Positions 33,618 through 41,334 of a DNA stretch of 64,000 nt are shown in pieces. Source of the stretch: CAYOHG01 sp964465125 (GTDB lineage Bacteria > Planctomycetota > Phycisphaerae > UBA1845 > Fen-1342); the NCBI GenBank assembly GCA_964465125.1, contig CAYXIO010000002.1, positions 1-64,000 on the forward strand, in the 5' to 3' direction. The translations under genes were made by a program, and so were the position numbers. The notes under the pieces were generated by a model. The model was not told the origin of the DNA. It searched no databases and saw only the letters and a list, made by a program, of their open reading frames with translations. How positions within the stretch are numbered: the first letter of the stretch is position 1; every line of letters begins with the position of its first letter.

Positions 33618-35279
33618 TCAATCGGCGACGAGTGCCGAGGAGCGGTTCGGCGCGCGGCGGGTGAGGCCGGCCACGACCTGNNNNNNNNNNTTGCGGGCGC
33701 CGATCTCGAACCGCAGGCGCCACTGCGCGTGCAAGGCGCGCCAGGCGTGCATAACGGACCAGCCGGGTTCGGCGATGCGCGCCGATTCAGAGACGCGCGT
33801 GCCCAGCGCGACGACCTGAAACCCGCGGCCGTTTTTCAGTTCCTCGGGGTCGGCGTAACGCACGTCGAGGCAGCCGAAGTGAAACCCCGGCAGCGACTGC
33901 GCGATCCGATCGATGGCTTGCTCAAGCTGCGGCGTGATCAGGTGGCTGCCGTCGCGCAGCATCGTTCCCTGGGAGTGATTGCCGGCCATGGCCAACGGCA
34001 TCGGCTCGCCGATGGCCAGCACGTGGCCGGCCTGACTACGGAGGCGCTTGAGAAACAGGCGCGCCTGCAAGCGGTAGCGCGGATGGCGCCAGATCAGGCG
34101 CTCTACGGTCGAGCGGCCGTCGCCGATGAGCACCGGGAACTGCTTGTACGCGAGGGACAGGATGCGGCCGCGCGCGGCGGCGGCGCCCGGCGCGTCGGGC
34201 AGACGGTAGTAGACGATGGCGGCCTCGTGCGGGCCGGGGTGGTAGCGCTGCAAGACGAGCTCGCCGGTCTGCTCCGGAAGGTAGACTCGCAAGGCGTCGT
34301 CCAGGGCGCGCACCAGCTTGAAGCCGGCGCCGTGCCGACCGCAATCAGGCTTGAGAACGAACGGCAGCAACCATTCGCCGCGCTCGACGGCGTCCGAAAG
34401 CCGCGCGAAGCGCTCGTCGACGCTTCCTGGCGCAAGCCGTTCGCAGGCGGCAACCGTGTCGCGCGGCAGGCGACTGAGGATCGCGGACTTGGAGACGTCC
34501 TTCGCGCCGTTCGACCGCAGACCCGGGTTGGCCGCGGTCGCAATGGTCAGCCCGCGGTGGCGGACGGCCAGCCAGCCTAGCGCGGGAAGCAGGGGAAGCT
34601 GAAGCACCCACTGCGGCCAGAATTCCCAGTGCCGGATGCGTGCGATTCGGGCGCCCAGGCGGGCGCGGCCGATCTCGGTCGCCAGCAGCTCCACCGCTCG
34701 GATGGCGATGTACATCAGCACGGCGCCGAAGAGGACGGCGACCCAGGTGGATCCAAGCCGGGCTTGCAGCGGGCGGAGAATGACACTGCCGACGGCGGCG
34801 GCCAACCCCACCAGGAACGGTGTCCAGAGTAGGCCCGCAATCAGCGCCCACAGGATGAACGCGCGGGCGCGCGCCCCGAGCATCCCGGCCGCAATGTAAA
34901 CCGGCACGCGCGTGCCGGGCAGAAAACGCGCGGCGAGCACCGCCGCCCAGGCACGCCGCTGAAACCATCTGCTGACCTGATTGAGCAGCTCGGGCGAGAT
35001 ACGCTTGCGGAACCAGCGCCGCCGCATCAGCCATTGGCCACAGAGCCGGCCAAGCATCCACAGCCCCGTATCGCTGACGAAGATGCCGAGAAAACACCCG
35101 GCCAGCGCCACCGGCAGGGCGAGCCGCCCGTCGTGCACGAGGATGCCGGCGGCGATGCATGTCAGGTCTTCGGAGACCAGCGTCGCCAATGCAAGCATGA
35201 GTATCCGAAGCCAGGCGGATTCCCCCGGCTCCAGGACGGGTAGCGCGGCGATCAGGACCAGAGTGGCGGCGGGCAACAT
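33618..35279 (-). CDS. DedA/VTT membrane protein fused to a degenerate ATP-grasp domain
   Basis: The N-terminal 200 residues are a DedA (SNARE-associated, VTT) domain: LVSEDLTCIAAGILV, AGCFLGIFVSDTGLWMLGRLCG and AARFLPGTRVPVYIAAGML. DedA proteins are linked to lipid flipping between leaflets. A further membrane segment (222-240) leads to an ATP-grasp-like domain (about 255-530): PFVLKPDCGRHGAGF (K310), LVLQRYHPGPHE (Q344, E352), GCLDVRY (D472, R474) and FQVVALGTRVSES. In active ATP-grasp enzymes the last block carries Glu-x-Asn metal ligands, here replaced by A491-L492-G493. The ten Ns at 33681-33690 interrupt the C-terminus, so the last 20 residues and the stop are unreliable. It starts 11 nt after the btaA stop. 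Confidence 0.85.
   Translation of the reverse strand: MLPAATLVLIAALPVLEPGESAWLRILMLALATLVSEDLTCIAAGILVHDGRLALPVALAGCFLGIFVSDTGLWMLGRLCGQWLMRRRWFRKRISPELLNQVSRWFQRRAWAAVLAARFLPGTRVPVYIAAGMLGARARAFILWALIAGLLWTPFLVGLAAAVGSVILRPLQARLGSTWVAVLFGAVLMYIAIRAVELLATEIGRARLGARIARIRHWEFWPQWVLQLPLLPALGWLAVRHRGLTIATAANPGLRSNGAKDVSKSAILSRLPRDTVAACERLAPGSVDERFARLSDAVERGEWLLPFVLKPDCGRHGAGFKLVRALDDALRVYLPEQTGELVLQRYHPGPHEAAIVYYRLPDAPGAAAARGRILSLAYKQFPVLIGDGRSTVERLIWRHPRYRLQARLFLKRLRSQAGHVLAIGEPMPLAMAGNHSQGTMLRDGSHLITPQLEQAIDRIAQSLPGFHFGCLDVRYADPEELKNGRGFQVVALGTRVSESARIAEPGWSVMHAWRALHAQWRLRFEIGARXXXXQVVAGLTRRAPNRSSALVAD
33681..33690. other. Assembly gap of ten Ns
   Basis: Unknown bases inside the 3' end of the DedA/ATP-grasp gene. 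A run of exactly ten Ns is commonly a scaffolding placeholder, so the real gap length and the downstream reading frame are not known. Confidence 0.99.
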
Positions 35280-35290
35280 GCAAAACGCGG

Positions 35291-36538
35291 CTAGGCGCTC
35301 GTGACGGCCGGCGCGAAGCGCGCCGCTTGCGGGCCGTCCGCCGGCGACTGGCGCAGACCCAGGTCGCCTCTCAGCGGCGCGCTGCCGTTCTCCTTGACGC
35401 TGAACACGTAGAAGCTGCCGTACGTCGCCGAGCGGTCGATCGCGAGCAACTCGCGGGCCAGGTCGGTGTGCGGAATCAGGTGCTCGCGAATCGCAGGCGG
35501 GGGCTCGAGCTGATAGCTGCCCGAGCGGTAGATCAGCCGGGCGCCCGGGGACGCCGCGCGCAGCACGCTCCTGAGCGTGCCCTCGAAGGTCGGCGGGGGC
35601 ATCCAGTCGAAGATGTCGAGCAGGTTGAAGCGCGAGATCGAGCCGGCCGGCTGGGTGTCGAGAAACGGCCCGAGCCAGCCGTTGACCACCAGCACCCGAT
35701 CGAGATTCTTCCGCAGAGTGGGGAAGTTGGCCGCCTCCAGGTAGGGCGGCACGCGCTCGCCGCGAAAACGGCCGGTCGCCACCACGCTCAGAAAGTAGTT
35801 GTCGTAGATCGGCACGCGCGTCAGGGCGTATTCAATTCGCTCGCGCACGAACTGGTAGATGTCGTGTCGCCCGTGCACCAATTTGAGCTGGCGCGGGTGC
35901 ACGCCGCAGAGATACATGAACCAGCGCGATCGGCAGAGCCGCTCGGCCACCGGCCCCCACAGCCGGCGCGCGACGTAGCGGTCGTACCAGGTCTTCTGCT
36001 GTGCGAGCGTTCGCAGCTCGAAAAACGTTTCGATGCTGTGCCGAGGAATGCCAAGCCGCGGCAATACGAAGCGCACGATGCGGGCGGCGAGGCCCATGCG
36101 GCCGAAGCGATACAGGTCGCGGTAGGCCATCCAGAGGTTGCGATCCCAGAACTCCTGCGAGCGCGGCGAGAGCAGCGAACGCAGCCGCCGGCGATAGACC
36201 TTGGCGACGACCGTGGGGCGCCGGGCCGCGAAGATGTCGAAAAACGTCTTGTGATCCAGGGCCGCGATTCCGGCGAGCTTGAGCTCGAGCACGGCGTTCT
36301 GGGCGGGGTTTCCGTCTACGCTGATCAGGCGCCTCGGGCTCTGGCAGAGGAAGTTGAGCGGGTTGCAGCCGGCCGACGTGATCGAGATGACCGTGTCGTC
36401 GGCGCCGAGGCACAGCGAGCGACGGTCCATTTCCGGGTCTTCCCACGACATGTTGAACACGATGCCGTGAAAGACCAGCCGTTCGAGCAGCGATCGGCCC
36501 GCAGGGGTGGGCATATCGAGGACGGGAACCACCGACAC
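35291..36538 (-). CDS. btaA: S-adenosylmethionine:diacylglycerol 3-amino-3-carboxypropyltransferase BtaA
   Basis: In Rhodobacter, BtaA moves the aminocarboxypropyl group of SAM onto diacylglycerol to give the homoserine-ether head of betaine lipids. The 415-residue product has the DUF3419 pattern: GIVFNMSWEDPEMDRRSL, VISITSAGCNPLNFL (SAM site), LISVDGNPAQNAVLELK, the central YDNYFLSVVATG, and the late FNLLDIFDWM and RLIYRSG. Length matches the family. GTG 36538 has AAGGAG 8 nt upstream and sits 5 nt after the btaB stop, so the two are co-translated. The order btaB-btaA is the reverse of Rhodobacter btaAB. Homologous DUF3419 proteins without lipid function exist, but the btaB partner makes this call strong. 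Confidence 0.9.
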   Translation of the reverse strand: MSVVPVLDMPTPAGRSLLERLVFHGIVFNMSWEDPEMDRRSLCLGADDTVISITSAGCNPLNFLCQSPRRLISVDGNPAQNAVLELKLAGIAALDHKTFFDIFAARRPTVVAKVYRRRLRSLLSPRSQEFWDRNLWMAYRDLYRFGRMGLAARIVRFVLPRLGIPRHSIETFFELRTLAQQKTWYDRYVARRLWGPVAERLCRSRWFMYLCGVHPRQLKLVHGRHDIYQFVRERIEYALTRVPIYDNYFLSVVATGRFRGERVPPYLEAANFPTLRKNLDRVLVVNGWLGPFLDTQPAGSISRFNLLDIFDWMPPPTFEGTLRSVLRAASPGARLIYRSGSYQLEPPPAIREHLIPHTDLARELLAIDRSATYGSFYVFSVKENGSAPLRGDLGLRQSPADGPQAARFAPAVTSA

Positions 36539-36543
36539 CGTTC

Positions 36544-37155
36544 TTACTCCTTGCGGCCGACCGCCGTGAAGTTGTATCCGCCCAGCCAGTAGCGCACCGT
36601 GGCGTCGCGGAGCAGCGTTTGGAATTCATCCTCGTAGCGCGTCAGCGTCTCGACGTGATTGGCGCGCAGCCACGCCCGCATGACCGGCGCGAGCGGCCCC
36701 CAGGCGTGGAAGCGGCTGAAATCCAGCACGACCAGTCGCCCGCCGGGGCGCAGCGCGTCGACCGCGCAGTGCAAGGCGGCGCGCCAGTCGGGGATCATCG
36801 TCAGGCTGTAGGCGAAGAGGATCGCGTCAAACTCGCCGCGGTAGCTGAGGCGTGTGGCGTCGGCCTCGACCAGGCTCACGTTGGTCCAGCCCAGCCTGCC
36901 GCAGCGCTGCGCTGCGCGGCGCAGCATGTCGGAGGAGAAATCCAGCCCGACCAGGCTGCCGCGCTGCGGGGCGAGCTGATCGAGGATGTGTCGGAAGTTG
37001 AGCCCCGTGCCGCAGCCGACCTCGAGCACGCGGCTGTCGGGTTTCAGTGCGAGCCGGCCGACGGCCTGCCGCCGACCGTGCAGGATCATCCAGCGCGTGC
37101 GGTCGTAGACGTAGGCGTGGAGACGGTAGAATCGTTGAACAGCCGTCGCTTCCAA
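36544..37155 (-). CDS. btaB: Diacylglycerylhomoserine N-methyltransferase BtaB
   Basis: Expected to trimethylate diacylglycerylhomoserine to the betaine lipid DGTS using SAM. From TTG 37155 the protein has 203 residues, close to Rhodobacter BtaB. The N-terminus EATAVQRFYRLHAYVYDRTR fits the family's FY..HA..YD.TRW motif. The Rossmann core has RVLEVGCGTGLNFRHIL, LVGLDFSSDMLRRA, FDAILFAYSLTMIPDW and GGRLVVLDFSRFH, and the end is RYWLGGYNFTAVGRKE. The frame is open upstream to 37503 but passes through a clear promoter, so the TTG, preceded by AGGAAAGG, is preferred. It is the first gene of btaB-btaA-DedA/ATP-grasp. Confidence 0.88.
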   Translation of the reverse strand: MEATAVQRFYRLHAYVYDRTRWMILHGRRQAVGRLALKPDSRVLEVGCGTGLNFRHILDQLAPQRGSLVGLDFSSDMLRRAAQRCGRLGWTNVSLVEADATRLSYRGEFDAILFAYSLTMIPDWRAALHCAVDALRPGGRLVVLDFSRFHAWGPLAPVMRAWLRANHVETLTRYEDEFQTLLRDATVRYWLGGYNFTAVGRKE

Positions 37156-37249
37156 CTCGAGCGCCTTTCCTGCGCAGATCGGGGCGGCGCCTGGCCGCCG
37201 GCCGATTCGGACCGGCGCGGGCCGGGGCTGCGGGCCGCCGCGCCCGGAA

Positions 37250-37278
37250 AGTGTAGCTGATCGGGTCGGAGCGGCCAA
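37250..37278 (-). promoter_or_regulatory. Promoter of the betaine-lipid operon
   Basis: On the minus strand TTGGCC (37278-37273), 17 bp, TACACT (37255-37250), about 95 nt before btaB. The -10 with its flanks (GCTACACTT) is the same as that in front of rpsL. Confidence 0.5.
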
Positions 37279-37296
37279 ACACGAGCGGGTCGTAGC

Positions 37297-37325
37297 TTGA
37301 CACCGCTTTTGCACCCACCGAGAAT
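37297..37325 (+). promoter_or_regulatory. Consensus-like promoter of the STAS/HATPase genes
   Basis: TTGACA (37297-37302), exactly 17 bp, GAGAAT (37320-37325). The -35 is a perfect sigma-70 match. It is back to back with the btaB promoter, the two -35 boxes being 18 bp apart. Confidence 0.6.
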
Positions 37326-37408
37326 CACGCAGAGCCGGTATCAAGCTCCTCGCGGGGCCGACCGCGGCTTGTGATCGGTTCCATTGCGCATCGCGGAGGA
37401 CTCCAGGC

Positions 37409-37774
37409 ATGGAACAGCCATCGTCGCATCTGCGGATCAAGCGCGCCGACGGCGTGTCCGTCGTGGAGTTTGCCGATCGCAAGATCCTGGAAGAGCTCTC
37501 CATTCAGGAGATCGGCGAAGAACTGGACCAACTGGTCGAGAACGAGCCGGGAATCCGGCTGCTGCTGAACTTCCGCAACGTCGACCACCTTTCCTCCGCG
37601 GCGCTCGGCATGCTCATCACGCTCAACAAGAAGGTCAAGGAGCAGAACGGCGCGCTGAAGCTCTCGGACATCAATCGCCAGATCTTCGAGGTCTTCAAGA
37701 TCACGCGCCTCAACCGCGTTTTCGAGATTCACGATACGGCGGACCAGGCGCTGACCGGCTTCGCCGAGGCGTAG
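37409..37774 (+). CDS. STAS-domain anti-sigma factor antagonist
   Basis: A small regulator of the RsbV/SpoIIAA type, expected to bind an anti-sigma kinase when unphosphorylated. The 121-residue protein is one STAS domain: VSVVEFADRKILEEL, LLLNFRNVDHLSSAALGML and LSDINRQIFEVFKITRLNRVFEI. Ser63 in HLSSAALG occupies the usual phospho-acceptor position. GGAGGA lies upstream of the ATG. The HATPase kinase gene follows 44 nt later, so the pair forms a partner-switch module. No PP2C phosphatase or sigma factor is next to it, so the final target is unknown. Confidence 0.88.
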   Translation: MEQPSSHLRIKRADGVSVVEFADRKILEELSIQEIGEELDQLVENEPGIRLLLNFRNVDHLSSAALGMLITLNKKVKEQNGALKLSDINRQIFEVFKITRLNRVFEIHDTADQALTGFAEA

Positions 37775-37818
37775 CCGCGGTTCGGGGGTGGGATATTGCC
37801 CGCAGGTAGAGGGCCCGC

Positions 37819-38259
37819 ATGAATCCGCCGAGCGAATTCGGAATCCCCCCGGCGGCGCTGTGTGCGACGGTCCTGCCGAACGACCTGCGCAGTGCCAAGC
37901 ACTTCGAGCAGATGGTGCTGGCCGAAGTGGCCCGGCAGCTCTATTCGGCCGAGTCCGTTTTCGCGATCAAGCTGGCGCTGGAAGAAGCTCTCACCAACGC
38001 GATCAAGCACGGCAATCGCAACGACGTCAGCAAGTCGCTGCACCTGCGGTTTCACGTCGACTCACAGCGGGTTGTGATCGGCGTGCGCGACGAAGGGGCC
38101 GGGTTCGAGCCCGATTTGCTTCCAGACCCGACCAGCGACGAAAACCTGGAGCGGCCGAATGGCCGCGGCATCATGCTGATCCGCGCTTACATGACGCGCG
38201 TGCACTACGCCGACCGCGGCAACGAGCTGTGGATGATGAAGCGCAACGGCGACGCGTAG
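37819..38259 (+). CDS. RsbW-like anti-sigma factor / serine kinase
   Basis: GHKL-fold ATPase expected to phosphorylate the adjacent STAS protein or to hold a sigma factor. The 146-residue domain has the N box LALEEALTNAIKHGN, the G1 box VRDEGAGFEPD, and GRGIMLIRAYM as the G2 region, all with conserved residues. There is no membrane segment or added sensor domain. GAGGG lies upstream of the ATG. It follows the STAS gene on the same strand and is almost certainly in the same operon. The 246 nt after its stop hold no feature I can identify. Confidence 0.88.
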   Translation: MNPPSEFGIPPAALCATVLPNDLRSAKHFEQMVLAEVARQLYSAESVFAIKLALEEALTNAIKHGNRNDVSKSLHLRFHVDSQRVVIGVRDEGAGFEPDLLPDPTSDENLERPNGRGIMLIRAYMTRVHYADRGNELWMMKRNGDA

Positions 38260-38505
38260 CGCGCGCCCGGGCACGCCCGAATCCGACTGCCACCAGCGCC
38301 GCCGGAGCGCCGCACGATTCCGCGAAAGGATCGAGCCCGCGCCTGCCCGCCTGGAACAGCCAGTCCGCAGCCCGCGCTCGCGACTGCTTCAACTTCCAGA
38401 TTCGGGTAAACGCATGAAGGCGGAACGGGCGAAGGTGGAGTAGAAACGCCGAGTCGGCGGAGCGCCTGCCTGGCTCGCCGAGGACGGAGCGAGGGACGGG
38501 ATTGC

Positions 38506-38904
38506 ATGCCTCAGCGGCCTTGTCACATTGCGATTATCGCACCCGCCGTCGCCCGGCGGCTGCTCGACGGGACAAAGACGATCGAATCCCGTTTCTCGCG
38601 GACCCGCCGGCCGCCCTTCGGCTGTGTGGGAGCGGGCGATCGCGTGGTCTTCAAGCTGAGCGGCGGCCCATGCGTCGTCGACGCCCGGGTTCGACGCGTG
38701 CAGGAATTCACCAACCTGACACCTCGGTCGGTCAACTCTCTGCGACGCCGCTGGAACGCCCTCGTGGCCGCGGACCAAGCCTACTGGCGACGTCGGCTGG
38801 GCTGCCGCTTTGGCGTCCTGGTCTGGCTGGAATCCGTCCGGCCGATCCGCGGGGTCCGGCGCGTACCGCGGCAATTCGGGAACGGATGGATCCCCGCCGG
38901 GTAG
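38506..38904 (+). CDS. Small ASCH/PUA-like domain protein
   Basis: The 132-residue protein begins CHIAIIAPAVARRLLDGTKTIESRF, followed by GAGDRVVFKLSGGPCVVDARVRRVQEF. This matches the ASCH pattern: a strand, then LL.G.KT.E.R, then GD.v..K and the beta-barrel return. ASCH domains are RNA-binding-like barrels and some have nuclease or deacylase activity, but the role here is unknown. It is upstream of rpsL on the same strand, with an independent rpsL promoter between. The ORF is Arg-rich, like its surroundings. Moderate confidence that it is a real gene, given the recognisable motif and GAGGG upstream. Confidence 0.7.
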   Translation: MPQRPCHIAIIAPAVARRLLDGTKTIESRFSRTRRPPFGCVGAGDRVVFKLSGGPCVVDARVRRVQEFTNLTPRSVNSLRRRWNALVAADQAYWRRRLGCRFGVLVWLESVRPIRGVRRVPRQFGNGWIPAG

Positions 38905-38992
38905 CGACCGGCTTGGGCCCCGCGCGGGCGGCGCACACGACCCAACCGACGTGATTCGGAACGAAGCCGCCCGAGAATCGGCCGCAAGGCTC

Positions 38993-39020
38993 TTGGCGCG
39001 GCGGCTATCTCCGCTACACT
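38993..39020 (+). promoter_or_regulatory. Candidate promoter of rpsL-rpsG
   Basis: TTGGCG (38993-38998), 16 bp, TACACT (39015-39020), giving a leader of about 70 nt to rpsL. Confidence 0.5.
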
Positions 39021-39095
39021 TCCGGATTCCCGCTGGGAGGCGGCAAGCGGCCGGACGATCCGCCGCGCCGTGCACCGGGTGTGCAAGAGGCGATT

Positions 39096-39485
39096 ATGCC
39101 AACGATCAACCAGCTCATTCGGCGCCCCCGGCGTCCGCTGGGCTCGAAGTCGAAGGTCCGCGACCTGGAGGCCAGTCCGCAAAAGCGCGGCGTGTGCCTT
39201 CAGGTGAAGACGCAGACCCCCAAGAAGCCCAACTCCGCGCTGCGCAAGGTGGCCCGCGTTCGCCTGACCAACGGGCGCGAAGTGACCGCCTATATCCCAG
39301 GCGTGGACCATAACCTCCAGGAACACTCGATCGTGCTCGTCCGCGGCGGCCGCGTGCGCGACCTGCCCGGCGTGCGCTATCACATCGTGCGCGGCTCGCT
39401 CGATTGTGCCGGCGTGGCCAAGGACAAGGAAGGCAAGCAGCGCAACCGCAGCCGCAGCAAGTACGGCGTGAAGCGGAAGAAATAA
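39096..39485 (+). CDS. rpsL: 30S ribosomal protein S12
   Basis: Core decoding-centre protein. The 129-residue sequence has PTINQLIRRPR, SPQKRGVCLQV, TPKKPNSALRKVARVRLTNG and the loop GGRVRDLPGVRYHIVRG. K43 in the TPKKPN loop is the normal streptomycin-sensitive residue. Residue 88, Lys in E. coli and most bacteria, is Arg here (codon CGC, 39357-39359). The same substitution confers streptomycin resistance when it arises by mutation. D89, the usual methylthiolation site, is kept. ATG 39096 has AAGAGG 5 nt upstream. rpsG follows after 18 nt. Confidence 0.98.
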   Translation: MPTINQLIRRPRRPLGSKSKVRDLEASPQKRGVCLQVKTQTPKKPNSALRKVARVRLTNGREVTAYIPGVDHNLQEHSIVLVRGGRVRDLPGVRYHIVRGSLDCAGVAKDKEGKQRNRSRSKYGVKRKK

Positions 39486-39503
39486 GCAACTCAAGGCGAG
39501 ACC

Positions 39504-39989
39504 ATGGCCAAGAAGAAGTTCACCGCATCCGAATCCCAGTTGCAACCGGACGGCCGCTTCAACAGCAAGCTGGCCTCGCGCTTCATTAACTGCCTGATGT
39601 ACCAGGGGAAGAAGAGCGTCGCGCAGCGCGTCTTCTATTCCGCGATGGACCGCATCGCCCAGAAGATCACCGACAAGTCCCCGATCGAGGTCTTCGAGAC
39701 GGCCCTCGAGAACGTCAAGCCCGAGATCGAGGTGCGTTCGAAGCGCGTCGGCGGCGCGAACTACCAGGTTCCGATGCAGGTCAACGCTCGGCGGCGTCAG
39801 TCGCTGGCGATCCGCTGGCTGCTCGAAGCCACACGCGGGGCCCGCGGCGGAAAGGGCCGGCCCTCGGCCGAGATCCTTGCCGACGAACTCATGGCCGCCT
39901 TCCGCCGCGAAGGCACCGCCATGCAGACGCGTGAGAACGTGCATCGCATGGCGGATGCGAACAAGGCGTTTGCGCACTTCGCCTGGTAG
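39504..39989 (+). CDS. rpsG: 30S ribosomal protein S7
   Basis: Primary 16S rRNA-binding protein of the small-subunit head. The 161-residue protein includes FINCLMYQGKKSVAQRVFYSAM, ALENVKPEIEVRSKRVGGANYQVPMQV and RRRQSLAIRWLL, followed by the C-terminal MADANKAFAHFAW. AAGGCGAG precedes the ATG. It is co-transcribed with rpsL. The usual next genes of the str operon, fusA and tuf, are not here: a strong terminator follows within 60 nt, then a tRNA nucleotidyltransferase gene. Confidence 0.98.
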   Translation: MAKKKFTASESQLQPDGRFNSKLASRFINCLMYQGKKSVAQRVFYSAMDRIAQKITDKSPIEVFETALENVKPEIEVRSKRVGGANYQVPMQVNARRRQSLAIRWLLEATRGARGGKGRPSAEILADELMAAFRREGTAMQTRENVHRMADANKAFAHFAW

Positions 39990-40018
39990 ACGCCGACGAC
40001 CAGGAATTCGACTCTGCA

Positions 40019-40050
40019 CGGCCGGGGCTGGTTCCCCGGCCGTTCTGTTT
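40019..40050 (+). terminator. Rho-independent terminator after rpsG
   Basis: A perfect 9-bp stem, CGGCCGGGG (40019-40027) with CCCCGGCCG (40034-40042), around a 6-nt loop, followed by TTCTGTTT. It ends the rpsL-rpsG transcript. Confidence 0.75.
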
Positions 40051-40077
40051 GGTGCGAGCGGGTACGATGCGCAAGGC

Positions 40078-41334
40078 ATGAGCACGTTTGACCCCAAGCT
40101 GACTCTGCCGCCCGAGGCGCAGCCGTCCGTGGAAACCGTGCGGCGACTCGCCGACGCCGGTTACCGCGCGCTGCTGGCCGGCGGTTGCGTTCGCGATCTG
40201 CTGCTCCGCCGGCCGCCCAAGGACTTCGACGTCGCCACCAGCGCGCTGCCGGACGAAGTCTGCCGGCTGTTCAAGCCGGCGCGCCGCGTGGGGGCGCACT
40301 TCGGCGTCGTGCTCGTCCGGAAAGGCGGGGCCTGGATCGAGGTGGCGACGTTCCGCGCCGACGGGCCCTACCTCGACGGCCGCCGGCCGCAGAGCGTTAC
40401 GTTTTGCGGCGAGATTGAGGATGCCCAACGTCGTGATTTCACGGTCAACGGCCTGTTCTATGATCCGCGGGCCGAGCAAGTTCTGGATTACGTCGAGGGG
40501 CGGCTCGATCTCGAAAAGCGCCTGCTGCGTGCGATCGGGCGACCGCAGGAGCGTTTTCGCGAGGATCACCTGCGCCTGCTGCGCGCCGTGCGTTTCGCCG
40601 CGGCGCTGGAGTTTGAGATCGAGCCGGATACCTGGCAGGCCATGCGTGAAGCGGCGCCGCGGGTGGCCGGAGTCGCGGTCGAGCGCGTGCTGGAAGAGCT
40701 CAACCGCACGCTGACGCATCCGACGCGCAGCCGTGCCGTCCGGCTCCTGGAGTCGAGCGGACTGCTGCCGCACCTGTGGCCGCAGTCGGGCTGGACACCT
40801 GAGCGTGCCGCCGCGGCAACCGATCGTCTCCAGGCGCTCGTTCCCGATGGGTCGCTCGCGGCGGCGTGGGCGCTGCTGCTGGCCGACCAGACGGTCGACG
40901 AGGTTTGCCGCGTTGCCCGTGCGCTGAGCGCCTCCAACGACCTGCGCGAGACGGTCGCGTGGCTGGTCGAGCATCAATACGATCTGTTGAACCCGGACGG
41001 ACTCTCCCTGGCGGAACTCAAGCGGCTCGCGGCTCACGACGCCTTCGATGCCCTGCGTGACGTTGTCGAGGTGCGTTGGCGATCGCTGGACGATGGTCCG
41101 CAGCGACGGGCGGCGCTGGCTCGGCGGCTGGAGGTGCTGACGCCCGAGATGTTGCAGCCCGCGCCGCTGGTGACGGGAGATGATCTGGTAGCGCGAGGCA
41201 TTCCCACCGGGCCGCGCTACAAACAGGTGCTCGATCTGCTCTACGCGCGTCAGTTGAATGAGCAGGTGGTGACCCGCGAGCAGGCCCTGCGCGAGTTGGA
41301 AGAGCTGCTTGGGCCGCCCGAGGACCGGCAGTGA
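40078..41334 (+). CDS. CCA tRNA nucleotidyltransferase / poly(A) polymerase family protein
   Basis: Class II nucleotidyltransferase that likely adds or repairs the tRNA 3' CCA end. The 418-residue protein has LLAGGCVRDLLLRRPPKDFDVATSA with the catalytic DxD, EVATFRADGPYLDGRRP, DAQRRDFTVNGLFYDP, DYVEGRLDLEKRLLRAIG and REDHLRLLRAVRFAAALEFEI. A helical C-terminal half follows. CCA-adding enzymes and PcnB poly(A) polymerases cannot be separated by motif alone. A TACGAT box lies at 40063-40068, 9 nt before the ATG, so a very short leader is possible. Its stop overlaps the next gene by 4 nt. Confidence 0.9.
   Translation: MSTFDPKLTLPPEAQPSVETVRRLADAGYRALLAGGCVRDLLLRRPPKDFDVATSALPDEVCRLFKPARRVGAHFGVVLVRKGGAWIEVATFRADGPYLDGRRPQSVTFCGEIEDAQRRDFTVNGLFYDPRAEQVLDYVEGRLDLEKRLLRAIGRPQERFREDHLRLLRAVRFAAALEFEIEPDTWQAMREAAPRVAGVAVERVLEELNRTLTHPTRSRAVRLLESSGLLPHLWPQSGWTPERAAAATDRLQALVPDGSLAAAWALLLADQTVDEVCRVARALSASNDLRETVAWLVEHQYDLLNPDGLSLAELKRLAAHDAFDALRDVVEVRWRSLDDGPQRRAALARRLEVLTPEMLQPAPLVTGDDLVARGIPTGPRYKQVLDLLYARQLNEQVVTREQALRELEELLGPPEDRQ

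Noticed and set aside
38260..38505. Possible structured RNA in the gap after the HATPase gene
   Set aside because: Only short GC-rich self-complementary stretches are seen, with none of the conserved RNase P, tmRNA or SRP core sequences.
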